Under the pieces are notes generated by a model. That model saw nothing but the letters and a program-made list of their open reading frames with translations, was not told where the DNA came from and searched no databases. Source: Arthrobacter sp. U41 (lineage in GTDB: Bacteria; Actinomycetota; Actinomycetes; Actinomycetales; Micrococcaceae). From it: a DNA stretch of 64,000 nucleotides. This document shows, piece after piece, positions 46,414 through 54,475 of the stretch (position 1 is the first letter of the stretch; each line of letters starts with the position of its first letter). The stretch spans positions 248,001 through 312,000 of the forward strand of contig NZ_VEGI01000004.1 of the NCBI RefSeq assembly GCF_007679325.1, written 5' to 3'. The translations under genes were made by a program, and so were the position numbers.

Positions 46414-46452
46414 AAGGGCCGGACGATGGATTGCTCTCATCGTCCGGCCCTT
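46414..46452. terminator. 15-bp stem hairpin between fliC and fliD
   Basis: AAGGGCCGGACGATG at 46414-46428 and its exact reverse complement at 46438-46452 enclose a 9-base loop. There is no long T-run. It may end the fliC transcript or stabilise its 3' end. Confidence 0.7.
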
Positions 46453-46463
46453 CCGCAGTGTCT

Positions 46464-46491
46464 TGATCGGGATTAAGTCTTCGTCCGATCA
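46464..46491 (-). terminator. Second hairpin directly after fliC
   Basis: TGATCGG (46464-46470) and CCGATCA (46485-46491) form a 7-bp stem around a 14-base loop, 45 bp past the fliC stop. Weaker than the neighbouring 15-bp stem. Confidence 0.4.
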
Positions 46492-46536
46492 GGGTGGTAG
46501 CCCTACTTCTGGACTACCGAGCTACCGGAAACCGGT

Positions 46537-47367
46537 TTAGCGCAGGAGCGAAAGAACACCCTGGCTGGACTGGTTTGCCTGGGCCAGCATTGCGGTGCCG
46601 GCCTGGGACAGGATGTTGGCCTTGGTGAACTTGACCATTTCCTGAGCCATGTCGACGTCGGCGATGCGGGACTGAGCGGCCTGCAGGTTTTCGCCGGCAA
46701 CGTTCAGCGACTTGATGGTGTGCTCAAGGCGGTTCTGGGCTGCACCGAGCTTCGAGCGCTCAGTCGAGATGTCCTTGATGTTCCCATCCAGCGCCAGGAT
46801 GCTGGCAGAAGCGCTCGTTGCGGAATCGAAGGCCAGCGCCTTCACATCCGCACCCAACGTCGAGATATCGGCCGCGGTCAGGGCAACGGTGATCTGGTTC
46901 TCATTCGCGTCATCGCCGGCACCAATGTGGAAGGTGAGGCTGGCGGAGCCGTCGAGCAGCTTGATGCCGTTGAAGTTTGTGGCGTCACCGATGCGCGTAA
47001 GCTCATCGCCCAGCGCGGTTACTTCAGTCTGGATTGCCGTGCGAGCATCAGCATTGTTCGAGTCGTTACCCGCCTGGACAGCCAGGTCACGAACACGCTG
47101 CAGGATGGAGTGGACCTCGGTCAGGGCGCCTTCAGCGGTCTGGATGACCGAGATGCCGTCCTGGGCGTTGCGGGCGGCCTGGGCCGAACCGGTGACCTGC
47201 GACTTCAGGCCTTCGGAGATGGACAGGCCGGCTGCGTCATCCGCTGCACGGTTGATGCGCAGGCCTGTGGACAGCTTCTCCAAGGACTTGGAGAGATCGT
47301 TCTGGGTGGCGTTGAGGTTGCGGTAAGAGTTGTTTGCCGCAAGGTTGTTGTTGATCTGGAAGCCCAT
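46537..47367 (-). CDS. fliC: Flagellin
   Basis: A 276-residue flagellin with both conserved ends: SLEKLSTGLRINRAADDAAG at the N-terminus and LNVAGENLQAAQSRIADVDM with the terminal AMLAQANQSSQGVLSLLR at the C-terminus. The central variable part is short, so the filament subunit is mainly D0/D1. GGAGGAAAC lies six bases before the ATG. It has its own FliA-type promoter and a likely CsrA target in the leader. It is probably the only flagellin in the window. Confidence 0.96.
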   Translation of the reverse strand: MGFQINNNLAANNSYRNLNATQNDLSKSLEKLSTGLRINRAADDAAGLSISEGLKSQVTGSAQAARNAQDGISVIQTAEGALTEVHSILQRVRDLAVQAGNDSNNADARTAIQTEVTALGDELTRIGDATNFNGIKLLDGSASLTFHIGAGDDANENQITVALTAADISTLGADVKALAFDSATSASASILALDGNIKDISTERSKLGAAQNRLEHTIKSLNVAGENLQAAQSRIADVDMAQEMVKFTKANILSQAGTAMLAQANQSSQGVLSLLR

Positions 47368-47370
47368 GAT

Positions 47371-47416
47371 GTTTCCTCCGTGAGTGGGACTGTAAGCGAT
47401 GGCCCATCCGTGGGCC
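47371..47416 (-). promoter_or_regulatory. Putative CsrA target in the fliC leader
   Basis: The leader folds GGCCC-ACGGAT-GGGCC (47401-47416), a perfect 5-bp stem with GGA in a 6-base loop, the classic CsrA-bound hairpin. A second GGA lies in the Shine-Dalgarno ACGGAGG (47374-47381). Paired sites, one over the ribosome site, are the arrangement known for the Bacillus flagellin (hag) leader. Confidence 0.7.
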
Positions 47417-47427
47417 TTCAGAAGTAG

Positions 47428-47454
47428 TTATCGCCCTTTCCGATACACACGTAA
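47428..47454 (-). promoter_or_regulatory. FliA-type promoter before fliC
   Basis: Minus strand: TTACGTGT (47447-47454), 11 bases, GGCGATAA (47428-47435). Transcription would start near 47420, giving a leader of about 53 bases that includes the CsrA hairpin. Confidence 0.7.
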
Positions 47455-47523
47455 GGAAAATGGCGAAATTCTTTTCCGAACCTTTTAAGTAGCTATTCCG
47501 CCTGTAATCAGCCTTATTCCCGC

Positions 47524-47550
47524 TAACGGATCCCGGTCCCCTGCCGATAG
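47524..47550 (+). promoter_or_regulatory. FliA-type promoter before flgN2-flgK-flgL-fliW
   Basis: Plus strand: TAACGGAT (47524-47531), 11 bases, GCCGATAG (47543-47550). The -35 octamer is identical to that before flbD. The leader to the flgN2 ATG is about 86 bases. Confidence 0.7.
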
Positions 47551-47643
47551 TTTCTACGAACCCTGCTGAAGGCTGCAGCCGACTCCTTGTACTGCATGCC
47601 CGGCACCACCGCTTTAGTCACCTTTGAGGGAGCCGTCCGGACC

Positions 47644-48126
47644 ATGGCCATCCACGAACTTTCAGCCCTGCTGTGGCGGGAGCGTGAACTCCTGGACGTT
47701 CTCACCTTCAAGCTGGAGGAAGAGCAACTGCTGCTCACGTCGGGCAAGTCCCGCTGGCTGCCCCACGGCACCCGGGAAGTTGAACAGGTCCTGGGGCACC
47801 TGGCGCAGGCGAGCCTGGCGCGTACCATCGAGGCCGCCGTCGTCGCCGAGGTCTGGGGCCTCCCCACGGACGCGTCCCTGGCGGAACTGGCCGCGGCGGC
47901 TCCGGAAGGCGCCTGGGCCGAGATCCTCACCGCGCACCTGAGCGCACTGACCCGCCAGACCGCCCTCATCAAGGAACTGCGCGACTCCAACGAGCAGTAC
48001 CTGCGCACCGCCGTCCGCTCCACCCAGGAGTCGCTGGCCGATCTGCGCCCCGCCGCGGGCACCTACGACGCACACGGCAAGACCGGGGACACCGCTGGCT
48101 CCCGCATCTTCGACAAGCAATTCTAA
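47644..48126 (+). CDS. flgN: FlgN-family flagellar export chaperone, copy 2
   Basis: A 160-residue helical protein (MAIHELSALLWRERELLDVL) ten bases upstream of flgK, the classical place of FlgN, which keeps FlgK and FlgL unfolded for export. It is a clear paralog of the gene at 19058. I chose the ATG at 47644 by alignment with the paralog; the frame is open from 47587 without support. Confidence 0.85.
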   Translation: MAIHELSALLWRERELLDVLTFKLEEEQLLLTSGKSRWLPHGTREVEQVLGHLAQASLARTIEAAVVAEVWGLPTDASLAELAAAAPEGAWAEILTAHLSALTRQTALIKELRDSNEQYLRTAVRSTQESLADLRPAAGTYDAHGKTGDTAGSRIFDKQF

Positions 48127-48136
48127 GGAAGCCACC

Positions 48137-49549
48137 ATGAGCACCTTCGGCGCCCTGAACACCGCCTACCGCGGGCTGACCGCAGCCCAGCAGGGCATGA
48201 ACGTGGCGGGCCAGAACATCGCCAACGCCGCCACCGAGGGCTACACCCGGCAGCGCGTCGATCAGTCTTCCCTGGCAGCGCCCGCCCGTGGACTCTTCAG
48301 CGGCGGAGCGCTCCAGCCCGGCCAGGGTGTGTCAGTAAACGCCATCTCACGGCTCGGCAGCAGCTTCCTCGACGCCGGGGTCCGCTCGGCGGGCGCGCAG
48401 GCCGGCTACGCCACCGTCCGCTCCTCGGCGCTGCAGGGCATCGAAGGCATCCTGCAGGAACCGGGCGACAATGGTATTTCGAACGCGCTGCAGGGTTTCT
48501 GGTCCGCGTGGCAGGGCGCCGCCAACCAGCCCACCGAGTCCGGACCCAAGGGCCTGCTCCTGACGGCCGCTAACTCAGTGACGGACAAGATTTCCTCCGC
48601 GTACACGGCCCTCGACTCGCAGTGGAGCAGTGTGCGCAGTGAAGCACAGGACGCGGTCACCGCCGTCAACGCGGCGGCCGCGCAGGTAGCGTCCTACAAC
48701 ACCACCATCCGTTCCACGCTGGCGGCCGGCGGATCGGCCAACGAGCTGATCGACGCCCGGGCGAAACTCACGGACCAGATCGCCGGTCTCGCCGGCGGCA
48801 CCGTCCGTGAACAGCCCGATGGCACCGTGGACGTCCTGGTGGGCGGTAACGCCCTCGTCACCGGCGGCTCCGTCCGGACGCTCAAGCTGGCCGGCGCGAC
48901 GGCCATGGCTGACGCCGCAACCGACGCCCCGCGCGTCGAATGGACCAACCCCGGCGGCACGGCAGCCCTCGACGGCGGCGAACTCGCCGGTGCCCTGTCC
49001 GTGCTGGCACCCGCTTCCGGAGGATCCGGGGGCCCCATCGCTGAGGCAGCCGAGTCGTACAACAGGTTTGCGACCGCACTCGCCACGGCGGTCAACTCCG
49101 TGCATCGGGATGGTGTCACCGGCACGGGCGCAACCAACGTCGACTTCTTCACCACCGGCACCGGACCAGCCGCGCTAAGCATCGCCGGCCCCACCAGTAC
49201 CACCACCATCGCCCTCAAAGCTTCAACGGGCGGCGCCCTGGACACCAGCATCGCGGACCAGATCTCGCAGCTCGGCACCGGTGCGAATTCGCCGGACAAA
49301 GTCTGGGCTGGGATCGTCACGGACATTGGGGTGCAGTCCCGCGGAGCCCAGCAGCACGAGTCACTCACCGATGCCGCCCAGGCTTCCGCCCGGACCAGCC
49401 GGGCCTCGCAGTCATCCGTGAGCCTGGACGAGGAAAACGTCAGCCTGCTCACCAACCAGCACGCCTACCAGGCCGCGGCCCGCGTGATGACCGCCGTCGA
49501 CGAAGCCCTGGACGTCCTGATCAACCGCACCGGATTGGTAGGAAGGTAG
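48137..49549 (+). CDS. flgK: Flagellar hook-filament junction protein FlgK
   Basis: A 470-residue protein: FGALNTAYRGLTAAQQGMNV, GQNIANAATEGYTRQRVDQS at the N-terminus and the C-terminal VSLDEENVSLLTNQHAYQAA. FlgK is the first junction zone between hook and filament. AAGGAAG lies nine bases upstream of the ATG. It is followed four bases later by flgL. Confidence 0.95.
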   Translation: MSTFGALNTAYRGLTAAQQGMNVAGQNIANAATEGYTRQRVDQSSLAAPARGLFSGGALQPGQGVSVNAISRLGSSFLDAGVRSAGAQAGYATVRSSALQGIEGILQEPGDNGISNALQGFWSAWQGAANQPTESGPKGLLLTAANSVTDKISSAYTALDSQWSSVRSEAQDAVTAVNAAAAQVASYNTTIRSTLAAGGSANELIDARAKLTDQIAGLAGGTVREQPDGTVDVLVGGNALVTGGSVRTLKLAGATAMADAATDAPRVEWTNPGGTAALDGGELAGALSVLAPASGGSGGPIAEAAESYNRFATALATAVNSVHRDGVTGTGATNVDFFTTGTGPAALSIAGPTSTTTIALKASTGGALDTSIADQISQLGTGANSPDKVWAGIVTDIGVQSRGAQQHESLTDAAQASARTSRASQSSVSLDEENVSLLTNQHAYQAAARVMTAVDEALDVLINRTGLVGR

Positions 49550-49553
49550 CCAC

Positions 49554-50477
49554 ATGCTGAACCGCGTTACAAACCTCACCATGAGCGCGAACGCCCTGCG
49601 GACGCTGCAGACCCAACAGTCCCGGCTGTCCGAGTTGCAGGACAAGGCCACCACGCTCAACAAAATCTCCCGTCCCTCGGACGATCCCGCCGCTACGGCC
49701 AAGGCGCTTGAAACCCGTTCCTTGCTCGCAGCCACCGCGCAGTACGGCCGGAACATCGACGACGGCAACACGTGGCTCACCGCTGCTGACTCCGCACTCG
49801 AGCAGGCCACCAACGTGATGCACCGCATCAAGGACCTCACCGTGCTGGCCGGCAACGGCTCGCTGAACCAGTCCGGCAAGGATGCCATCGCCCTCGAGCT
49901 GGAGGCTCTGAACAAGGACCTTGTCTCGGTCGCCAACAGCAAGCACCTGGGCCGGAACATCTTTGCCGGTAATTCCGATGCCGACGCTGCCTTCACGCCG
50001 GGCACCGCGCGGGACCCCGCCAACCCGGCCGACCCCGGCACACCGCCCGTTTTCCAGGGAACCGGGATCAGCCCGGTGGAACGGCGCATCAGCGCCACCC
50101 AGACAGTCCGGGTCGACGCCGACGGCGAAGCGATCTTCGGCAGCGATGCCGGCTCCGTCTTCGCCACGGTGGCCAATATCGCCGCGCAGCTCCGCAGCGG
50201 CGGGGACATCACCTCGCAGCTTGCTCCCCTTGAGGCATCGTTTAAGAACATCGTCAACGGACGTGCTGAGATAGGAACACGCCAGGCGCAGCTGGAACGC
50301 GCCGGCACCGTCAACACAGATTTGGAGGCCACCTTGGACGCCCAGCGGACCGGCATTGAAAAGGCAGACCTGGGCAGCGTCATCATGGACCTGAAGCTCC
50401 AGGAGACCAACTACCAGGTGGCCCTGGCCGCCACGGCGCGGGTCCTGCAGCCCACGCTGATGGACTTCCTGCGGTGA
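49554..50477 (+). CDS. flgL: Flagellar hook-filament junction protein FlgL
   Basis: A 307-residue flagellin-like protein: MLNRVTNLTMSANALRTLQT, KISRPSDDPAATAKALETR, and a C-terminal D0 helix (DLGSVIMDLKLQETNYQVAL). It forms the second junction zone. It overlaps fliW by four bases. Confidence 0.94.
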   Translation: MLNRVTNLTMSANALRTLQTQQSRLSELQDKATTLNKISRPSDDPAATAKALETRSLLAATAQYGRNIDDGNTWLTAADSALEQATNVMHRIKDLTVLAGNGSLNQSGKDAIALELEALNKDLVSVANSKHLGRNIFAGNSDADAAFTPGTARDPANPADPGTPPVFQGTGISPVERRISATQTVRVDADGEAIFGSDAGSVFATVANIAAQLRSGGDITSQLAPLEASFKNIVNGRAEIGTRQAQLERAGTVNTDLEATLDAQRTGIEKADLGSVIMDLKLQETNYQVALAATARVLQPTLMDFLR

Positions 50478-50881
50478 ACACGCCTGTGGCCGATGTCCCC
50501 GTCACCAGCACCCCCGTGACGTTCACTGCGCCCATGCCGGGGCTGGAGAACGTCAACGACTTCACGCTGCGCAGCGTCGAAGGCGCCGGCGGCCTCTACG
50601 CACTTGAGGCTGCGTCTCCCAGCCCGGTCCGGTTGTTCCTCGCCGACGCCGCCGTGTTTGTGCCGGGCTACGCGCCGCCGGTTCCGGCGGCCACAGTGCA
50701 GTCCCTGGAACTCGAGCAGGACCAAGAACTCCAGGTGCTGGTGGTGCTCAACCACTCCCCCAAAGCCACCACGGTGAACCTCATGGCCCCGATCGTGCTG
50801 AACCCGGCAACCCGCCGCTGCGCCCAGCTGGTCATGGACGGCCGGGAGTACCCGCTCCGGGCGGACCTCAACTCCCTCTAG
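50474..50881 (+). CDS. fliW: Flagellar assembly factor FliW
   Basis: A 135-residue FliW-family protein: PMPGLENVNDFTLRSVEG near the N-terminus, LQVLVVLNHSPKATTVNLMA and a C-terminal PIVLNPATRRCAQLVMDG. FliW binds flagellin and, when freed, CsrA, thus relieving CsrA repression of flagellin. The GTG start overlaps the flgL stop. Placing it downstream of flgL fits the Bacillus order flgK-flgL-fliW. Confidence 0.9.
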   Translation: MNTPVADVPVTSTPVTFTAPMPGLENVNDFTLRSVEGAGGLYALEAASPSPVRLFLADAAVFVPGYAPPVPAATVQSLELEQDQELQVLVVLNHSPKATTVNLMAPIVLNPATRRCAQLVMDGREYPLRADLNSL

Positions 50882-50922
50882 CGATCCCGCCGGTGCCAGG
50901 CCTCACCAGAATTGCGCGACTC

Positions 50923-51468
50923 TCACCAGAAATGCGCGACGTCGATCACCAGACGTGAGCCCGCCCCCGGTCCCGCCAGGGCGAACACGCGGAACGGCAG
51001 CCGGGCCCGGACCCCGATGCCCAGGCTGGAATACCCTTCGAAACTGCCTGCCCAGGCCACCTGCCGGAACGTCTGGTAGCCCGTGACGTTGGTCAGTTCC
51101 TTAGGGTTTGCCGGGTTGTACGTGGACTTGCCGTTCTGGTCATACGCCGGCGCGTTGACTGTGACCTGGATGAAGGCCTGGCCCCGTAGCGGGACCGGCA
51201 AGCCGGAGCCGTCCTGCGTCACCTGCGGAACGTAGCGGACTGTATAACCGCCAACGCGCCCGTTGAGGTCGATGACCAGCCGGTCGAAGCAGTAGTGCTG
51301 GCCGGTTCGCACGTTCGTCACTTGGGCCTGGCTCATGGCGGGTTTCGCCTTGACCAGCGATCCCCATACGAGGCCGCAATAGGGAGCCGCCGATGCGGGA
51401 GCGGGCGCCACGAGCCCGGATGCAACCGCCAGCATGATTGCGATAAACCACACCCGGAACTTCTTCAT
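50923..51468 (-). CDS. Secreted AMIN-like domain protein
   Basis: A 181-residue protein with a Sec signal peptide (MKKFRVWFIAIMLAVASGLV, cut after ASA near residue 27) and an AMIN-like domain (YCFDRLVIDLNGRVGGYTVR, AFIQVTVNAPAYDQNG, RLVIDVAHFW). Two cysteines (in PYCGLVWG and HYCFDRL) could form a disulphide. The domain is found in actinobacterial secreted proteins of unknown function, possibly wall-associated. GAGGGGGC precedes the ATG at 51468; the longer frame to 51555 would hide the signal peptide. Confidence 0.82.
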   Translation of the reverse strand: MKKFRVWFIAIMLAVASGLVAPAPASAAPYCGLVWGSLVKAKPAMSQAQVTNVRTGQHYCFDRLVIDLNGRVGGYTVRYVPQVTQDGSGLPVPLRGQAFIQVTVNAPAYDQNGKSTYNPANPKELTNVTGYQTFRQVAWAGSFEGYSSLGIGVRARLPFRVFALAGPGAGSRLVIDVAHFW

Positions 51469-51632
51469 GTGGGCTGCCCCCTCAAGAGTTGAGATAACAC
51501 CAGAATAGGAGCGTTCCCGCGCCGAATCGAGGGGCAATCCGGCATCGGCGCCCAACCGTTAGGCTGCGCCGCGCCCGGTCACGGGACGGTTGCGCCGCCG
51601 TCGTCCTCCTGTCGGGAAGCGCCGTGGAACGG

Positions 51633-51668
51633 CGAAGCGCCGGACCCCTTGCGGGTTCCGGCGCTTCG
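51633..51668 (-). terminator. Terminator-like hairpin after the DUF4193 gene
   Basis: CGAAGCGCCGGACCCC and GGGTTCCGGCGCTTCG pair over 16 positions with one mismatch, loop TTGC. It lies about 60 bp past the DUF4193 stop. Confidence 0.6.
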
Positions 51669-51726
51669 TGGTGCATTGCTGCGAAGTGGTGGCACTGTGA
51701 AGTGGTGCCGCGCGGTGGAAGGTCCC

Positions 51727-52029
51727 CTAGCCTTCGCAGTCGCGGCAGTACTTCAAGCCGTTCTTTTCCTTGGCCACCTGGGACCGGTGACGGACCAGGA
51801 AGCAGGAGGAGCAGGTGAATTCGTCGGACTGCTCGGGAACAACAATGACCGTCAGTTCTTCGCCGGAGAGATCGGCACCGGGAAGGTCGATGCCTTCTGC
51901 CGTGTCGTTCTCGTCGACGTCGATGACGGCGGTCTGCGCGCCGCCGCCACGGGACGCCTGAAGGGCCTCCAGCGACTCAGCGGGAGACTCTTCTTCTGTC
52001 TTGCGTGGTGCGTCGTAATCGGTAGCCAT
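51727..52029 (-). CDS. DUF4193 protein
   Basis: A 100-residue acidic protein of the actinobacterial DUF4193 family: MATDYDAPRKTEEE opening and the C-terminal FTCSSCFLVRHRSQVA, LKYCRDCEG. The two CxxC pairs form a likely zinc knuckle. Function is unknown. A GTG 12 bases upstream is an alternative start. It appears to be monocistronic. Confidence 0.88.
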   Translation of the reverse strand: MATDYDAPRKTEEESPAESLEALQASRGGGAQTAVIDVDENDTAEGIDLPGADLSGEELTVIVVPEQSDEFTCSSCFLVRHRSQVAKEKNGLKYCRDCEG

Positions 52030-52171
52030 GTGGGGGTTCACTTTCGTTGCTGCGCAGCGCCATTTCAGGCACCTCAGTGAAGCAGTTTAGGACATTATGC
52101 ACGCGGCCGAAGAATAGTGTGGCGAAACCGACACTTTGCGTCACTGGGCCGGGCCCTGCGGCCTGCGCGCC

Positions 52172-52663
52172 TCACGCCACCGGCCAGACAACCAGTGTCT
52201 TCCAGGCCCCCGGATCGGGTTCGGCGGCCGGGTCGGTGAGGTAGTACTCCCACATCACGTTCCCCGGGGTCAGTCCCGCGGCCTGCATCTTCCCCGTGAT
52301 GGCTTTGTACGTTTCGGGGAGTTTCTCGTACGGCCCCACGTGCATGGCTTCCATGGCGCGTCCGGCGGGCAGGGATCCCGCCGTCACTCCCCCGTGGTCG
52401 CCAGGCCACGGAAGCGGCGCCGCCACCGGAAAGCCCGCCTCCACGTCCACGACGTCGGTGGGCATGCCGTGGTACAGAGCGAAAGGCGGTCCGGCCAGTT
52501 GGACCTGCTGCTGCTCGGCCGCGGCCATCACGGCCTGGTAGGCGCGGCCGAAGAACTCCTTCAGTGCGTTCATCGGCACGGTTTCGCGCAGCACCGCCGT
52601 CGGTTGCTCCTCGAGTTGGGTGGATTTGATCTCCGGCGTCTTTTCCGGACTCGCTTCGGTCAT
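52172..52663 (-). CDS. GyrI-like small-molecule-binding domain protein
   Basis: A 163-residue protein with the GyrI-like/AraC effector-binding fold: PFALYHGMPTDVVDVEAGFP, GRAMEAMHVGPYEKLPETYK and NVMWEYYLTDPAAEPD. Stand-alone members bind or modify small aromatic compounds; some hydrolyse cyclopropane or other ligands, others buffer drugs. No HTH is present. It is 39 bp upstream of nothing coupled and lies on the same strand after the ABC operon. Confidence 0.75.
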   Translation of the reverse strand: MTEASPEKTPEIKSTQLEEQPTAVLRETVPMNALKEFFGRAYQAVMAAAEQQQVQLAGPPFALYHGMPTDVVDVEAGFPVAAPLPWPGDHGGVTAGSLPAGRAMEAMHVGPYEKLPETYKAITGKMQAAGLTPGNVMWEYYLTDPAAEPDPGAWKTLVVWPVA

Positions 52664-52702
52664 GAGCCCACACTCCGCTCCACGGTTTCCGCGGTCTAGG
52701 GC

Positions 52703-54475
52703 CTAACGTCCCGCAGACACGTCCTTCACGGTCTTCCGTCGGCGCTTGGTTTTTGGTGGGATGCTGAGCCCGGAGACGGAGACGGCCAGGACCGATGCGA
52801 GGGTCAGCGCCGATGCCGGAGCGAAAACGGTCCACGGGGCGCGTTCGACGTACGCCATTCCCTCAGCGAGGACCAGCCCCCAGTCGGGGCTGGGCGGGTT
52901 CGCGCCCAGGCCGAGGAATCCCAGCGCTGCCAGGGCCAGGGCCGTCCCAGGAAGGCGGAGCATCGCGTGCCGGAAAAGAGGTCCGATGATGTGCGGCAGG
53001 ATGTGCCGTACCAGGATGCGTGCCCGTCCCACGCCGAGAACCGGCAGGACCGCGACGAACGGCAGGGTCCGTGCCTGTTGGGTCAGGGCCGAGGTGTGTG
53101 CGGCCAAAGGCGCCCAGCTCACGAGCGCCACGGCCAGGGCGGCACCCCCGATGGATGCACCGGAGATCGCCGCGACGATGATCCCGGTGATCACGGGCGG
53201 CGCCGCGTTGGCCACCTCGAGGGGACCTGTTCCCAAGCGCGGCAGTGAGCCGATCAGAATGCCGATCACCAACGATACGAGGACGACGGCGAGGGCTGTG
53301 CCCACGGTGGAGACGGTGCCGTGTCCCACGCGTGCCAGCAGATCACGTCCGCTGGCATCAGCCCCGAAGGGCAGGGTCCAGCCCGGCGGCGCGAGGCGGG
53401 GATGCGCTGAGGCGAAGGGATCACGAAGAACACCGGCAAGAGTGATCAATCCGAGGAGCAGCGCGGCGCCGAGGGGCACTGCGAGCTCGCGCCGGTGGAA
53501 CGCGGGAGGCACGACGGCGACGGGAACGACGCCCAGGCGCCCGGCAGGCCCCAGGAGTGCCCGGCGGACCAGTGCCGCGAGCGTCCCGGCCAGGATCGCC
53601 AGGACGAGCAGGGCAAGGACGCCGGCCTGCAGCACGGGGATGTCCTGCGAGGTGGCGGCACCGAGGGTTGCCCGGCCAATTCCCGGGATGGCGAAGACCC
53701 GCTCGACGGTCACTGCGCCGCCGGTAAGTCCGACGATGACGAGGGCTGCCTGGCTGGAGACGGTAGGTAACGCCCGTCGCAGGAGTCCGACGGCGATCTG
53801 TCCGCGGGTGAAGCGGGCGGACAGCCATGCCGAGACCCATTGTTCGTCGCCGGCTGAGCTGACGGCGTCGGCGAGCAGCTTGCCCATCAGCCCGCCGGCC
53901 GGCAGTCCCATAGCCAACGACGGCAGGACAGCGTAGTGCAGGCCCAACCACCCCGACGGCGGGAACCAGCCGAGCCAGGCCGCGCCGATGACGAGGAACA
54001 AAGACGCCAGAAGGAACTCAGGCAGGGAAGTCGCCGTCGTCGCGAGCAGTCCTGCTCCGCGGCGGCGCTCACCCCTGGAGGCGCGTAGCAACGAAGGTAG
54101 GGCGAACAGCCCGGCGACCGCGAGCGCCACCGCGGCGGCGCAGATCATGAGCGTCACCGATACACCCAGCGCAGCGAGTGTTCCGGGCAGGACAGGGGAG
54201 GTGGAGATCCAGGACCGGCCGAAGTCTGCCGTGAGGACCCCGGAGAACCAGTCGACGAAGACCAGGACCGGGCCCCGGTCAAGACCGAGTTCGGCGCGGA
54301 CCATCGCCAGCGCTTCCGGTGTTGCTTCCAAGTCGGCGTAGCGGGCCCGGAGGACCGTGTACTCGGGGCGTTGTCCGGACAGCCAGGGCAGCATGCCGAT
54401 CACCACGACGACGGCCAGCAGTGCCCCTGCCCGTGACAGGCCTACCAGAAGGGCGCTGGCAGGAAGACGCGTCAC
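52703..54475 (-). CDS. Fused DppB-DppC-type ABC permease
   Basis: A 590-residue protein joining two permeases of the oligopeptide/nickel importer class. The first half (about 1-310) has the DppB plan with GVLTADFGRSWISTSPV and an EAA-like segment; the second (about 320-575) has FGADASGRDLLARVGHG and FLGLGANPPSPDWGLVLAEG, DppC hallmarks. The two are normally separate genes. It is the last gene of the operon, overlapping the binding-protein gene by four bases. Confidence 0.9.
   Translation of the reverse strand: MTRLPASALLVGLSRAGALLAVVVVIGMLPWLSGQRPEYTVLRARYADLEATPEALAMVRAELGLDRGPVLVFVDWFSGVLTADFGRSWISTSPVLPGTLAALGVSVTLMICAAAVALAVAGLFALPSLLRASRGERRRGAGLLATTATSLPEFLLASLFLVIGAAWLGWFPPSGWLGLHYAVLPSLAMGLPAGGLMGKLLADAVSSAGDEQWVSAWLSARFTRGQIAVGLLRRALPTVSSQAALVIVGLTGGAVTVERVFAIPGIGRATLGAATSQDIPVLQAGVLALLVLAILAGTLAALVRRALLGPAGRLGVVPVAVVPPAFHRRELAVPLGAALLLGLITLAGVLRDPFASAHPRLAPPGWTLPFGADASGRDLLARVGHGTVSTVGTALAVVLVSLVIGILIGSLPRLGTGPLEVANAAPPVITGIIVAAISGASIGGAALAVALVSWAPLAAHTSALTQQARTLPFVAVLPVLGVGRARILVRHILPHIIGPLFRHAMLRLPGTALALAALGFLGLGANPPSPDWGLVLAEGMAYVERAPWTVFAPASALTLASVLAVSVSGLSIPPKTKRRRKTVKDVSAGR

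Noticed and set aside
46349..46420. Possible FliA-type promoter before fliD (TTACGCGC ... TCCGAACA)
   Set aside because: Spacing is 12, not 11, and the -10 matches only 5 of 8 positions.
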